DNA of 64,000 bases from Anaerolineae bacterium. GTDB taxonomy: Bacteria > Chloroflexota > Anaerolineae > UBA4142 > SHND01. Every line of letters starts with the position of its first letter. The first letter of the stretch is position 1. The notes below the pieces were generated by a model that was not told the origin of the DNA, did not search any database, and was given only the letters and a program-made list of their open reading frames with translations. The stretch is from contig JADZCJ010000022.1 of NCBI GenBank assembly GCA_020851635.1, positions 32,107 through 96,106 on the forward strand. The letters run 5' to 3'. The translations under genes were made by a program, and so were the position numbers. Below are positions 51,133 to 60,854 of this stretch, in pieces.

Positions 51133-52773
51133 TCACCGGACGGCATGCCACGTGTTCAAGTTCCAAAATGGACCTGCAAACGAACTGGGCGTGATGCCCT
51201 CGATGGCGGGGTCAAAATTTACCAGCGTGGTCGGCGCAAACAGAAAAAGCATCGGCGTATCTGCCGCAAGCTGTTCAAACATTGGGGCATATGCCGTCTT
51301 GCGTGCGTCCATCGCACATCGCGGAATTGTGTTGCCCGCCGCCAACGCCTCTTGGACACGCGGGTTGATATAGCCGGTGACATTCAAGCCATAGCCCGGC
51401 TCGTCCTCGCTCTCGCCCCAAAAATAGTACTGGTCGGGGTCGAGCGGAACATTCAAATGCGCGAGTGCGAGATCATATTCCTGCAACAAGAGGCGTGTGA
51501 GAAACAACGTGCGGTCGGTCATTTTCAGGACCGCGCTCACACCCACTTTTGCCAGTTCGGCGCGCATTAACTGCGCGGTGGTTTCAGAACGCGGGTCATC
51601 CGCCAACAGCCACAACGTCAGCTGTAACGGCTTCCCCTCCTTGTCCAGAATGCCATCGCCGTCCGTGTCACGCCATCCCCTGCTTGCCAATAGACCGCGC
51701 GCCTGGACCAGGTTGAATTCCGGCTGGCTCACATCCTGCTCCGCCCAGAACGAGTCCAAAACGCTGCTCTCTAGCGTCGTCTGCTGAATGCTTGGGGCGC
51801 CCGCGATCTGCGGTCTATTCAAGGCAGAAGCGATCGCCCGGCGCACAGCCACTTGATCCAGCGGCGGGCGCCTGGTATTGAATGCGAGCGCGTAGAATTC
51901 ATTGAGGATGAGGGGCGAGGCGGACTTGGACGCGATTGGACTGTCACCTATCACCAGGTCCGCCTCGCCCGCACGCACGGCATCCGAAGCGGATTCCGCA
52001 TCCGCAAAGATTTTATAGGTCCAGTCAATGATTTGCGGCGCGCCGTTCCAGTACTTGATGTTGCGGGTGAATGTCAGCGAGTCATCCGTCCATGTTTTCA
52101 AGACAAGCGGACCGCTGCCGATCAAGTCTGCTTCTGCCACATTTGCCAGCGACTTGGTTTCCAGGCGGTGTTTCGGCAGGATCGGGATTGTGCCGATAAA
52201 AGTCAAAGCGGCGCAATAGGCATCGTCAAAGGTTACACGCACCGTTTGCGCATCGGCGGCGGTGATTCCAGTCATCGGTCCAAAGTCCGCGGCGGGGCGC
52301 ACCCGAATGTCCGGGTCGGAGAGCGCTTGCAGGGTAAAGACCACGTCCTCGGCGGTCAGCGGCTCACCATCATGCCATTCCAAATCACCGCGCAGGGTAA
52401 AAGTAAAGGTCTTGCTGTCCTCGGACACCTGCCAGCGTTCGGCGAGACCGGGCAGCAAATGACCATCTTGCGGGTCCACGCGCAGCAGCGAATCAAACAA
52501 CCCAGCCATCACAAATTCCGGCAACGCGGTGATTTCGCGCGAGGGGGCGCCGATTCCCGCGATGGTCACTTTGCCCCCCGGTCCGCGCGTGGGGGTGGGC
52601 GCAGGGGGCATCGCGGGTTCCGACGATGCGCCGCGCGTCGGTTCGGGAGCGATAGCGCCCTGGACCGTCGGCGTGGAATCCAAAGCAGCAAGCGAGGGAC
52701 CGAGAACAGGTATGGGCTCCGGCTCGCACGCGGCGAGCAGAACAAAAAGCGCAAGGAGCACGAGTTTTTTCAC
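51133..52773 (-). CDS. ABC transporter solute-binding lipoprotein, oligopeptide type (SBP family 5)
   Basis: A 546-residue extracytoplasmic binding protein. Starting at GTG 52773 gives a classic lipoprotein signal (KKLVLLALFVLLAACEPE, lipobox LAAC), followed by a Pro/Thr linker and the SBP_bac_5 fold (LAERWQVSEDSKTFTFTLRGDLEWHDGEPLTAEDV in two parts; RRAIASALNRPQIAG). These proteins deliver oligopeptides, dipeptides or related compounds to an ABC importer. The permease and ATPase genes are not in the window. A longer upstream frame is not used because it would bury the signal peptide. Confidence 0.9.
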   Translation of the reverse strand: MKKLVLLALFVLLAACEPEPIPVLGPSLAALDSTPTVQGAIAPEPTRGASSEPAMPPAPTPTRGPGGKVTIAGIGAPSREITALPEFVMAGLFDSLLRVDPQDGHLLPGLAERWQVSEDSKTFTFTLRGDLEWHDGEPLTAEDVVFTLQALSDPDIRVRPAADFGPMTGITAADAQTVRVTFDDAYCAALTFIGTIPILPKHRLETKSLANVAEADLIGSGPLVLKTWTDDSLTFTRNIKYWNGAPQIIDWTYKIFADAESASDAVRAGEADLVIGDSPIASKSASPLILNEFYALAFNTRRPPLDQVAVRRAIASALNRPQIAGAPSIQQTTLESSVLDSFWAEQDVSQPEFNLVQARGLLASRGWRDTDGDGILDKEGKPLQLTLWLLADDPRSETTAQLMRAELAKVGVSAVLKMTDRTLFLTRLLLQEYDLALAHLNVPLDPDQYYFWGESEDEPGYGLNVTGYINPRVQEALAAGNTIPRCAMDARKTAYAPMFEQLAADTPMLFLFAPTTLVNFDPAIEGITPSSFAGPFWNLNTWHAVR

Positions 52774-52854
52774 TTCACACAATCGAGTCGAGCGGAACAA
52801 GCGGGCAAGCCCTGACAAAGCTTGATGCCAAGCGCAAGCGCGGTTTGGTCGCGT

Positions 52855-54180
52855 TCAGACATCAAGATCACAAGCCAACATATCCTCGACGGTCTCGCGG
52901 CGGCGCACGAGACGCGCATTGCCGTCCTGAACAAGAACAACGGCGGGGCGCGGGATGAGATTGTAATTGGACGCCATCGGCAGCTGGTATGCGCCCGCAA
53001 CCGGCATCACAAGCAAATCGCCAACGCGCGTCTCGGGCAAGGCGGCATGCTCGATCAAAACATCGCCCTGTTCGCAGTAACGTCCCGCAATCGCATATTC
53101 CTGCGTGGCGGGCTCGTTCATGCGATTTGCCAGAAACGCGTTGTAACGGGCGCTGTAAAGAGCCGGACGCACATTATCGCCGATGCCGCCATCAATCGCC
53201 ACATACGAGCGCACGCCGGGGATCATCTTGACAGAGCCGACACGATAGAGCGCAACGCCCGCCCGCGCGATCAGCCCCCGCCCGGGTTCCACAATCAATT
53301 TCAAATCCTCATTCAAACTGCGTGCGCCCAGTCCCGCGCGCAACGCGCTTGTCGTATTTTCGGCAAACGCTTCAACATCCAGCGTGGTCTGGGTCTCGTG
53401 ATAAGCTACGCCCCAGCCGCCCCCGATGTTTAGTTCGCGGAAATCAAAATTGAATTTGGCGCGCCAATCCGCCGCCACATCCAAAACCGCATCCAGCGCC
53501 TCGCGCAGCGCGTCCGTGTCAAAGACCTGCGAGCCGATATGGAAATGAAGTCCAACAAGCCGCAAATGTGGGGCTTGGAGTATTTCGAGCGCCGCGCGTT
53601 CCGCCATCCCATTGCCAACGCCCAACCCAAATTTCGAGTCGGCAACGCCGGTCGTCATGTAACGATGGGTATGCGCGTCAATGTTGGGCGACAAGCGCAC
53701 CAGACAGTTGACCGCGCGCGGGGGCGTCATGGCAGAGGCAAGCGCCTCGAGGTTTGAGACATCCTCGAAATTGTCTATGACGAAATGAGAAATTCCCGTA
53801 TCAAGCGCGGCACGGATCTCTTCGCGGGTCTTGTTGTTGCCATGGACATAGATGAGGTTCGGGTCAAAACCGGCATGTCGCGCAATGACAATTTCGGCTT
53901 CGGAAGTCACGTCCAACCCCAATCCCCATTGACGATACAAACGCGCGAGAAAGGGCGCAAAATACGCTTTGGTGGCGTATAACACGAGCACACTCTGCCA
54001 ACGCGATCGGAAGGCGTCCTGTGCGCGCGCCGCTTGTTCCCGAATCGTAGCGTAATCCAGGACATAGAGCGGCGTTCCAAATTCTTCTGCCAGTCGAGTC
54101 GCATCGCAACCGCCAATTTGCAGGCGGCCTGCAGGACTGATGCGCGCCGAGGCGGGGAAAAGTTCAAGAGAATCGGACAT
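52855..54180 (-). CDS. lysA: Diaminopimelate decarboxylase
   Basis: A 441-residue PLP enzyme of fold type III making L-lysine from meso-diaminopimelate. PLP Lys in LYATKAYFAP near residue 66, HIGSQVFD, GGGWGVAYHE, EPGRGLIARAG, and catalytic Cys in AGRYCEQGDVL. The start ATG 54180 is followed by MSDSLELFP; the longer frame is not conserved. The last step of lysine synthesis; no other lys genes are nearby. Confidence 0.93.
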   Translation of the reverse strand: MSDSLELFPASARISPAGRLQIGGCDATRLAEEFGTPLYVLDYATIREQAARAQDAFRSRWQSVLVLYATKAYFAPFLARLYRQWGLGLDVTSEAEIVIARHAGFDPNLIYVHGNNKTREEIRAALDTGISHFVIDNFEDVSNLEALASAMTPPRAVNCLVRLSPNIDAHTHRYMTTGVADSKFGLGVGNGMAERAALEILQAPHLRLVGLHFHIGSQVFDTDALREALDAVLDVAADWRAKFNFDFRELNIGGGWGVAYHETQTTLDVEAFAENTTSALRAGLGARSLNEDLKLIVEPGRGLIARAGVALYRVGSVKMIPGVRSYVAIDGGIGDNVRPALYSARYNAFLANRMNEPATQEYAIAGRYCEQGDVLIEHAALPETRVGDLLVMPVAGAYQLPMASNYNLIPRPAVVLVQDGNARLVRRRETVEDMLACDLDV

Positions 54181-54271
54181 CGGGCGGGAATTATACTCGG
54201 GATTCAGGGGAATCCTATTCTGGGGGTAATTTGGGCGGGCCGAGGTTCGACAGTGACGGAAAAGAGCAAGA

Positions 54272-54301
54272 ACCCCCGCACCCAAAAGTGGGAGCGGGGG
54301 T
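54272..54301 (-). terminator. Hairpin terminator upstream of lysA
   Basis: ACCCCCGC (54272-54279) pairs with GCGGGGGT (54294-54301), extended inside by CCC/GGG. On the minus strand a T-rich stretch (TTCTTGCTCTTTT) follows. It ends the transcript from the DedA-SH3 genes. Confidence 0.65.
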
Positions 54302-54361
54302 GAGTGTCACCGGGCAGCATTTTCACAAAGCTGAGGGTGCGGGCGAGCCATGTTTGTTTTC

Positions 54362-55015
54362 TCAGGAAGCTTTTTGCTCGCCGCGCACACGCGCAAGGAT
54401 CGCCGCTTTGTTGTCCTTCCAGATATGCAAGAGCGTCGGAATGCCGGGAATAAAGAACGCCATCAAAACGATAAGGATAAAATAGCGGTCCAGGACATCG
54501 GGGGGGATGATCGAGCCGAGAAGATACCCGGTCATTGTCACGCCTACGCCCCAAAGGAATGCCCCGACGACGTTGTACATGAAAAAGATGCGATAGTTCA
54601 TGTGCACCGCCCCCGCAACAATGGGCACAAAGGTCCGAATGAACGGCAGAAATCGCGCGAGCACTATGGTGATGGGACCGTATTTGTCATAATACTCGCG
54701 GGCTTTTGCAAGATTTTGGGGCTTGAAAAAGCGCGATTTTGGGCGTGAAAAAATCGGTGGACCAACCCACTGTCCAAACCAATAGCCCACGTTGTCACCA
54801 ATGATCGCCGCAATGACAATTCCGGGCACCATTACCCAGATGTTGAAAAAGTCCTTGAAAGCAAGGAGTCCCACCGTCAACAGCAGACTGTCGCCGGGCA
54901 GGAAAAAGCCAAAAAACAATCCCGACTCGGCAAAGACAATCCCCCACACGACAAGCATGGCGATTGTGGGACCGAGCATTTCGAGATATCGGTCGGGGTG
55001 TAATAGAAAATCCAT
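54362..55015 (-). CDS. DedA-family membrane protein
   Basis: A 217-residue VTT-domain protein with several hydrophobic helices. The signature F-LPGDS (FFLPGDSLLLTVG, about 37-49), GDNVGYWFGQWVGP and ARFLPFIRTFVPIVAGA blocks are typical of DedA. Family members move phospholipids such as undecaprenyl phosphate or phosphatidylethanolamine across the membrane. It follows the SH3 protein by 5 bp. Confidence 0.9.
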   Translation of the reverse strand: MDFLLHPDRYLEMLGPTIAMLVVWGIVFAESGLFFGFFLPGDSLLLTVGLLAFKDFFNIWVMVPGIVIAAIIGDNVGYWFGQWVGPPIFSRPKSRFFKPQNLAKAREYYDKYGPITIVLARFLPFIRTFVPIVAGAVHMNYRIFFMYNVVGAFLWGVGVTMTGYLLGSIIPPDVLDRYFILIVLMAFFIPGIPTLLHIWKDNKAAILARVRGEQKAS

Positions 55016-55020
55016 TTGTG

Positions 55021-56160
55021 TTATCCGGTGGGTGTTTCAGTCTGTTGCGGGGCAGGGTTTGCGCCGTCACCGGAGGTAACCGGAAGAGTATTGATGTCAC
55101 CGGTCACAATCGTAAATTCTGCGCTGACCCACCCAACACCCTGACCATCGGGACGCTGAATTTGAAGCCAGGTGCCGTCGCCGTTGCGTCCAACCACAGT
55201 AACAGTCTGCTGGGGTTGGAGTTTGCCGAGTGAGGGAGTGGTGCGAGCCGGCCCTTGCCGAATATTCAACACATCGGTTGCTGCTGCAGTGATCGCCGCA
55301 GGCGGCGCAGTGACCGGTGGCACTTCGGTCGCCTCTTCGGTCGGACGCGGCGCATCTGTGGGCAACAAACGAACTGTGGCAGTCGGCAGCACATCCGTCT
55401 CTTGAGCAGCCGGTTCTTGTGTTGGTTCCTGGGGAGCGGTTGAACCTGTAAATTGCGGCAAGCCGCGGACGCCGAAAAAGAGAACGACCGCGCACAACAA
55501 CAGCACCAATGCGCCAAAGGCGAACGGAAGCCACGCGCGTTCACCGCCCGGCACTGCCAGCGGCGATGCTTCACGCACCGGTCGCGGCGGAATCCCGCCC
55601 GTCGGCGGGCTGCCCGCGTCCGCTTCGCTCATTCGCACATATGTCGGCACGTTTTCGGGTCCCGTCTGCGCTGATTCAGAGGGCAGCGGGACATACGACG
55701 AACCGGCGGGCGAATCATCATAGGCGGACGGCGAACCGGTGTATTGCTGCGGGCTGCCATACGAGCCAGAATAGTCAATCGGTCGCGTCACATCGCTGGG
55801 CACATAGTAACTCGGGGCTTGAGCAGCCGGTTGCTCGGCGCCCGGAGCGGGTTCTTGATAGCTTGGCGTTTGTGCCGCATACGGCTCGTAGGTCGAGGGC
55901 GTCTCGATGACCGGCGCGGTGGTGAGCGGCGTTGCGGGCGGCGGGACCGAGGGCGCGGGCGGCATGCCGGGCACCCATTCGGTGCCGTTGAAATAGAGCC
56001 AGCGCCCCGTGCCGGGTTCGAGCGACCAAAAGACGCCTGCCTCGTCCTGCACCATCAGCTTGGCGAGTTCTTCTTGATACTGGTCCTCGCTCATCGGTTC
56101 GCCGCGCCGGATGCGCGCCTGAAGTTCGTTGAATTTTTCTTCGGCAGTTACAAAATCCAT
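55021..56160 (-). CDS. Single-pass SH3b-domain protein with proline-rich cytoplasmic part
   Basis: A 379-residue protein, not a named family. Residues 1-65 contain an acidic helix and a WLYFNGTEWV motif, similar to DUF2510-like domains. Residues 70-205 are Pro/Ser/Tyr-rich. One transmembrane helix lies near 212-232 (FAFGALVLLLCAVVLFF). The C-terminal part has Thr/Pro-rich spacers and an SH3b domain near 290-350 (VLNIRQGPA, GTWLQI, GVGWV). It probably senses or binds cell-wall outside the membrane. First gene of a pair with dedA. Confidence 0.75.
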   Translation of the reverse strand: MDFVTAEEKFNELQARIRRGEPMSEDQYQEELAKLMVQDEAGVFWSLEPGTGRWLYFNGTEWVPGMPPAPSVPPPATPLTTAPVIETPSTYEPYAAQTPSYQEPAPGAEQPAAQAPSYYVPSDVTRPIDYSGSYGSPQQYTGSPSAYDDSPAGSSYVPLPSESAQTGPENVPTYVRMSEADAGSPPTGGIPPRPVREASPLAVPGGERAWLPFAFGALVLLLCAVVLFFGVRGLPQFTGSTAPQEPTQEPAAQETDVLPTATVRLLPTDAPRPTEEATEVPPVTAPPAAITAAATDVLNIRQGPARTTPSLGKLQPQQTVTVVGRNGDGTWLQIQRPDGQGVGWVSAEFTIVTGDINTLPVTSGDGANPAPQQTETPTG

Positions 56161-56170
56161 GAGCTACTCC

Positions 56171-56274
56171 TGAGAGACTGTTTCAAAATTGAAAACGGCG
56201 CACTATATTGGTTGCATTTGCCCTAATTTCTCCGATTCTTGAGGATGCAAGAGCAATTTCGAAACAGTCTCTGA
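56171..56274. mobile_element. Short inverted-repeat element, IS5-like ends
   Basis: Arms AGAGACTGTTTCAAAATTG (56173-56191) and CAATTTCGAAACAGTCTCT (56254-56272) match at 18 of 19 positions. Direct TGA repeats flank GAGACTG...CAGTCTC (56171-56173 and 56272-56274). Ends of this type and a TNA target duplication fit the IS1031 group of the IS5 family (from memory). It is about 98 bp, non-coding, and lies between two minus-strand genes. A second 12-bp inverted repeat (CAAGAGCAATTT at 56248-56259 with AAATTGCTCTTG at 56309-56320) overlaps it. Confidence 0.65.
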
Positions 56275-56351
56275 CAACGCGCGTTCACGGGTGAATTTGA
56301 ATTTTCCAAAATTGCTCTTGGAAGATCGGGCGCGCGGTTCATACTCTTTTT

Positions 56352-57749
56352 TCACTGCAACTTGACTTGTTGTCCATAGGCGGGGGCAATGGCGTTCTTG
56401 ATGCCTAAATCGCGTAATCCTTGCACGAGCGCCTCTGCGGCTCGCTCTTCGGCGTGGACAATAAATGCGCCCTTGAGCTCGCGCGCAATGGGACGCACCC
56501 AATTCAACAGACCGTTGCGATCGGCGTGACCGCTAAAGCCCTCGATTCGCCGCACGTCCGCCCGCACCGTATACTCGTCGCCAAAAATACGCACGCGTTT
56601 GACGCCATCCAAAATGCGGCGCCCCAGAGTGTTTTCCGCCTGATAGCCGACAAATAGAATCGTGTTGCGTTCATCCTCGATATTATTCTTGACGTGATGC
56701 AAAATTCGCCCGGCTTCGACCATGCCGTTCGAGGCAATAATGACCGCAGGACCCCGGAGCTGGTTGATAGCTTTGGATGATTCCACGTCTCGCGTATACG
56801 TCAATTGACGAAACCCAAAGGGGTCTTCGTGCCTGGACATGAACGCGACCGTTTCCTCATCAAACACCTCAGGATGCATCCGGTAAATATCTGTGGCGTC
56901 CATCGCCAGTGGAGAATCTGCAAAGACGGGCAACGGTTTGAGCGCGCCATTCAAGATCGAGCGATGAATCGAATAGACAATCTCCTGGGTGCGGTCGAGC
57001 GCAAAAGCCGGGATGATGGTCTTGCCCCCGCGCGCTGCTGTTTCGTCAATAATGCGTGCGAGCTGCGTTTCCGAATCGGTGCGCGGGTCATGCACGCGGT
57101 CGCCATAAGTCCCTTCGATAATCAAGTAATCGAGAGGCGGCGCAGGCGCCGGGTCTCGCAGAATAAGTTTGTCCTCGACACCAAGATCACCCGAATAGCC
57201 GAGTCGGATCGTGCGGTCGCCTTCAAACGCGTGAATCACGGTGATGGCAGAGCCAAGAATATGCCCGGCATCCAGAAACTGGATTCGCATCGAAGCGCGC
57301 GGCAGTTCAAACCAATGATTATACGAACGGCTCTCGAGCGCGCGGATCGCGTCGGCGGCGTCCTGGAGGGTATAGATCGGGACAATCGGCTCTTCGCCGC
57401 GCAGCGCCCGCTTTTTGTTCAGGTATTCGGCATCTTGCTCTTGAATTTTGGCGGAATCGAGCAGCATGATTCGCGTCAAATCATTCGTCGCGTGAGTGCC
57501 GATTATATCGCGCGTGAATCCGTTTTTGGTGAGCGTGGGCAAGTTGCCGCAATGGTCAATGTGCGCGTGTGACAACAAGACCGCATCAATGCTGCCGGCA
57601 TCAAACGGCAGGTGCGAATTGCGCGCATTGGCTTCGCGCCGGTGACCTTGAACACTCCCGCAATCAAGGAGCAAACGCGTGCCGTCCGATTCGACCATGT
57701 GCATTGACCCGGTCACCTCGCGCGCCGCGCCCAGAAACGTCAGACGCAT
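56352..57749 (-). CDS. Metallo-beta-lactamase/beta-CASP RNase
   Basis: A 465-residue member of the RNase J/CPSF73-like group. Metal motif HAHIDHCGNLP at about residue 57-67, a beta-CASP domain (SPLAMDATDIYR, SNGMVEAGRILHH) and the RNA-specific C-terminal GFSGHADRNGLL motif. Such proteins cut or trim RNA. ATG 57749 (MRLTFLGAAREVTGS) is the family-like start; a longer frame is not used. Confidence 0.9.
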   Translation of the reverse strand: MRLTFLGAAREVTGSMHMVESDGTRLLLDCGSVQGHRREANARNSHLPFDAGSIDAVLLSHAHIDHCGNLPTLTKNGFTRDIIGTHATNDLTRIMLLDSAKIQEQDAEYLNKKRALRGEEPIVPIYTLQDAADAIRALESRSYNHWFELPRASMRIQFLDAGHILGSAITVIHAFEGDRTIRLGYSGDLGVEDKLILRDPAPAPPLDYLIIEGTYGDRVHDPRTDSETQLARIIDETAARGGKTIIPAFALDRTQEIVYSIHRSILNGALKPLPVFADSPLAMDATDIYRMHPEVFDEETVAFMSRHEDPFGFRQLTYTRDVESSKAINQLRGPAVIIASNGMVEAGRILHHVKNNIEDERNTILFVGYQAENTLGRRILDGVKRVRIFGDEYTVRADVRRIEGFSGHADRNGLLNWVRPIARELKGAFIVHAEERAAEALVQGLRDLGIKNAIAPAYGQQVKLQ

Positions 57750-57888
57750 CGCGCGGCACGCGGACCGAGCATGACGACCCGTCCACACAAGGGGATGCAC
57801 AACACGCGTGGCATTTTACACTCAACGTGTGACAATGCCAAATGAAGAAAATATAGCGAAAATCATCGGGTTTGAAACAGAGTGGAAA

Positions 57889-58977
57889 TTATGCCGCCGC
57901 GAGTATTTCGACCAGCTCGGCAGCTTTGACCAATTCCGTGATCGGAATGAATTCGTCGGTCGTATGAATCGCCTCATAGCCGACGCTGACGACGACTGTC
58001 TTGATGCCTTTGGCGTTCCAGATGTTGGCATCGCTTCCGCCCATGGCGGCGCGATAGACGGCGGGACGACCGATCTTTTTCAGCGCGCCTGCGACGCGCC
58101 GCACCAACGGGTCTGATTTGCGAAACTGGTAGCGATTGTAGGCGCGCGTGACGCGAAAATCCAATTTGGCTCCGGTGCCTTGTACCGCCTTTTCAAAAGC
58201 CGCCCGGATCGCGCGGGTATGACGCTGCAGTTTCTTGTCGCTGCGGCTCCGGACTTCGCCGACCAGTTCCACAGTGTCCGGCACAATATTTCGGGCGGCG
58301 CCGCCTCGAATAATGCCAAAATTAGCTGTTGATTCGCGATCAAGTTCGCCAACGCGGGCAAGCGTCAACGCCCTGGCGGCAATGTTCAAGGCATTGATGC
58401 CGCCCAAAGGGTGCGCCGAGTGTGCGGCTTTGCCCTTGATGACTGCTTCGAGGAGATTGTGTGTGGGCGCAGACAGAACAATCGTGCCGACCGGTCCTCC
58501 GCTGTCAAACACGACGCCTTCTTTTGCCCTGAATTTGCCAATATCCATCGCCTTGGCGCCCACCAACCCCAACTCTTCTTGAGACGTGATCGCGATTTCC
58601 AGTGGAGGATGCTTTTTGTCGTCCTCGATCAGAGAGGTAACACCTTCCAGAATCGCGGCAACTCCCGCCAGATCGTCCGCGCCGAGCACCGTCGTGCCAT
58701 CCGACGAAATGCGCCCCCCTGCAACAACGGGCTTGATGCCCCGCGCGGGCGAGACGTTGTCGGTATGTGCGTTCAGGAACAAGGGTTTTGTGTTTTTCTT
58801 GACGCCGTGTCCGGAGATTTTGGCGCTGACGTTAAAAAGGGAATCAACGTTCGTTTCCGCGCCCAGCGCGCGCAACCGTGCGGCAACCTCTTGCGCAATT
58901 GCGCCTTCGTCACCCGATGGCGAATCAATTTGAACGAGATCGAGAAAGGTTTGGATGAGGCGTTGTTCGTTGATCAT
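57889..58977 (-). CDS. M20-family tripeptidase (PepT-like)
   Basis: A 362-residue zinc peptidase. Metal-ligand motifs: LNAHTDNVSP (His), LGADDLAGVA (Asp), SQEELGLVGA (Glu-Glu), VFDSGG (Asp) and EAIHTTDEF (His). The dimerisation domain lies between about 175 and 280. The length and motifs match tripeptidase T-like enzymes. The ATG at 58977 overlaps the aldehyde oxidoreductase stop by 4 bp (ATGA), so it is the third gene of the operon SCP2-AOR-peptidase. Confidence 0.87.
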   Translation of the reverse strand: MINEQRLIQTFLDLVQIDSPSGDEGAIAQEVAARLRALGAETNVDSLFNVSAKISGHGVKKNTKPLFLNAHTDNVSPARGIKPVVAGGRISSDGTTVLGADDLAGVAAILEGVTSLIEDDKKHPPLEIAITSQEELGLVGAKAMDIGKFRAKEGVVFDSGGPVGTIVLSAPTHNLLEAVIKGKAAHSAHPLGGINALNIAARALTLARVGELDRESTANFGIIRGGAARNIVPDTVELVGEVRSRSDKKLQRHTRAIRAAFEKAVQGTGAKLDFRVTRAYNRYQFRKSDPLVRRVAGALKKIGRPAVYRAAMGGSDANIWNAKGIKTVVVSVGYEAIHTTDEFIPITELVKAAELVEILAAA

Positions 58978-60854
58978 GGAGATTTCCAGACATCGGCGGC
59001 AATGTCCTGCATGCCCAGCGCGCGCAGTTTCTTTTGCGTCGGTTTCCCCGTCATCCAGTCCCAATCGCGATAGGCATAATACTCGCGCATCATCAAGTCA
59101 AACTCGGGGACATGCCCTTCGGTGCCCCCATCCAACAGAGGACGACAAATCAATTCGGGCAAAACCTCTGCACGGCGGGCACAGTATCCAAGTTTCAGGT
59201 TTATGGCGCGTTTCAGATTCCAGATGCGCTCACCGTAGGATAACACATTTTGTGTCGTAATGTCATACCCGGTTGCCGCCGCCAGCATCTCGACCATCGC
59301 TTGCGCGGGCGGGTTCGGAAAGAAACAGGTCACGGACGCATTGTTGACAGTCCGCCAGTCCTGGTGTCGCGCGATGGAAGCTGCTTTGCCCGCGCAGGCA
59401 AACCGGTCGTGTGTCTCGATCCCCAATTCATCAATCGGACGTCCCGACGTCTCGACCATGAAATAGTCGCTGTGGTTGTGGCTGCCGCCGATCGGTGATG
59501 TCGCATACGTCACCGCCATGCCCGTCGCGGCGCGCGGGTCGTGCATTGCAACTTCCATCCCGTTGATTTGCACCGCCAACCCTTCGACCCCGTAGCGCGC
59601 GCCTAATTCGCGCGAGCCGTTCGCAAGCACCGCGCCGAAACCGCGCCGATGAGCAATATCACGCACCAATTGGAGCGCCCCATTGCCATCGCCCCATACC
59701 AGTTCGATGCCGTTCAAATCGCCGGGCGGCAGCACTCCCAACTCGCGCAAATAGTAGGCGAACGCGATTGTCGAGCCGGTCGAAATAGAGTCAAGTCCCA
59801 GGGAATCGCATTGCGAGCCGATGTATGTGGCAAGATGCAAATCGTCATTCAGGATGAGCGCGCCGAACCCTGCCAGCGTTTCCAGCTCGGGTCCTTCAGC
59901 GTGGGGCAGAATATAATCCCCTGCCCGTTCCACTTTTCTGCCACATGCGACCATACAGGCATGGCACGTGGCGCGACCCGTCAGAATTGTTTCAGCGAGC
60001 AGATTGCCCGACACTTTTCCATAATCAAATGTGCCCGAGGTCCAATATTTTGTGGGCACATCACCCAGCAAACCGTAATAGTCCAGCGCGCCCGACGAAC
60101 CCACGGCGCGCAGGACTTCGGTCGCCATGTCATCACTCAAAAAGTGCTGCGCGCCGGTCATGGCAGCGCGAAAGCGCGCGGGGTCATGCAAATGGAGTTT
60201 GTGCTGGAGAGGATGTTTGGAGCCGCGCACGGCGACTGCTTTGAGGTTTTTGGACCCCATGACCGCGCCCATCCCGCAACGACCGGCGATGCCCTTTTTT
60301 GCGCCCGCCCGCGCCGACGAGGTGAGAATCAGCGCAAACTTGACGAGATTTTCACCCGCCGGACCGATACATGCGGTCACAAGATGCGGGTCGTCACGCT
60401 CGGCGCGAATCGCGTCACCCGCGTCGAACGTGGTCATGCCACACAGACGCTGCGCGTCGCGAATCTCGACACCGTCGGGCGTGATATGCAGATAGCACGG
60501 CGCGTTCGCTTGACCGCGAATCACGATGCCATCATACCCGGCATACTTTAGTTCAGGACCGAAAAAATTACCGGCAATCGCCTCGCCCCATAGACCGGTC
60601 TGTGGCGCACGCGCGCACACGGCAAAGCGCCCCGAAACAGGGGCGCCTGCCGCGTCGAGCGGACCGTTCATAAACACCAGCGGATTTTCGGGTCCTAATG
60701 GGTCAGTGGATGCATCCAGCCAATCGTAGAGGTAACGGGCAGCAAGTCCACTGCCGCCGAGATAATCGGCAGCATAGGCGCGATTCAACTCCCGGTCGGA
60801 AATCTCGCCTGTGGTCAGGTTAACAAAGAGCAGCTTGCCCGTGTAGCCGTTCAT
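58974..60854 (-). CDS. Aldehyde ferredoxin oxidoreductase (tungsten-dependent)
   Basis: A 626-residue AOR-family protein that oxidises aldehydes to acids and reduces ferredoxin using a tungsten bis-pterin. Domain 1 has MNGYTGKLLFVNLTTGE and LGGSGLAARYLYD; the KGIAGRCGMGAVMGSKNLKAV segment binds the pterin; CHACMVACGRK (about residue 300) plus a later Cys (VTCFFP) hold the 4Fe-4S cluster. The substrate is unknown; with SCP2 and ETF under a shared palindrome it may act on fatty aldehydes (inference). ATGA overlaps on both sides. Confidence 0.9.
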   Translation of the reverse strand: MNGYTGKLLFVNLTTGEISDRELNRAYAADYLGGSGLAARYLYDWLDASTDPLGPENPLVFMNGPLDAAGAPVSGRFAVCARAPQTGLWGEAIAGNFFGPELKYAGYDGIVIRGQANAPCYLHITPDGVEIRDAQRLCGMTTFDAGDAIRAERDDPHLVTACIGPAGENLVKFALILTSSARAGAKKGIAGRCGMGAVMGSKNLKAVAVRGSKHPLQHKLHLHDPARFRAAMTGAQHFLSDDMATEVLRAVGSSGALDYYGLLGDVPTKYWTSGTFDYGKVSGNLLAETILTGRATCHACMVACGRKVERAGDYILPHAEGPELETLAGFGALILNDDLHLATYIGSQCDSLGLDSISTGSTIAFAYYLRELGVLPPGDLNGIELVWGDGNGALQLVRDIAHRRGFGAVLANGSRELGARYGVEGLAVQINGMEVAMHDPRAATGMAVTYATSPIGGSHNHSDYFMVETSGRPIDELGIETHDRFACAGKAASIARHQDWRTVNNASVTCFFPNPPAQAMVEMLAAATGYDITTQNVLSYGERIWNLKRAINLKLGYCARRAEVLPELICRPLLDGGTEGHVPEFDLMMREYYAYRDWDWMTGKPTQKKLRALGMQDIAADVWKSP

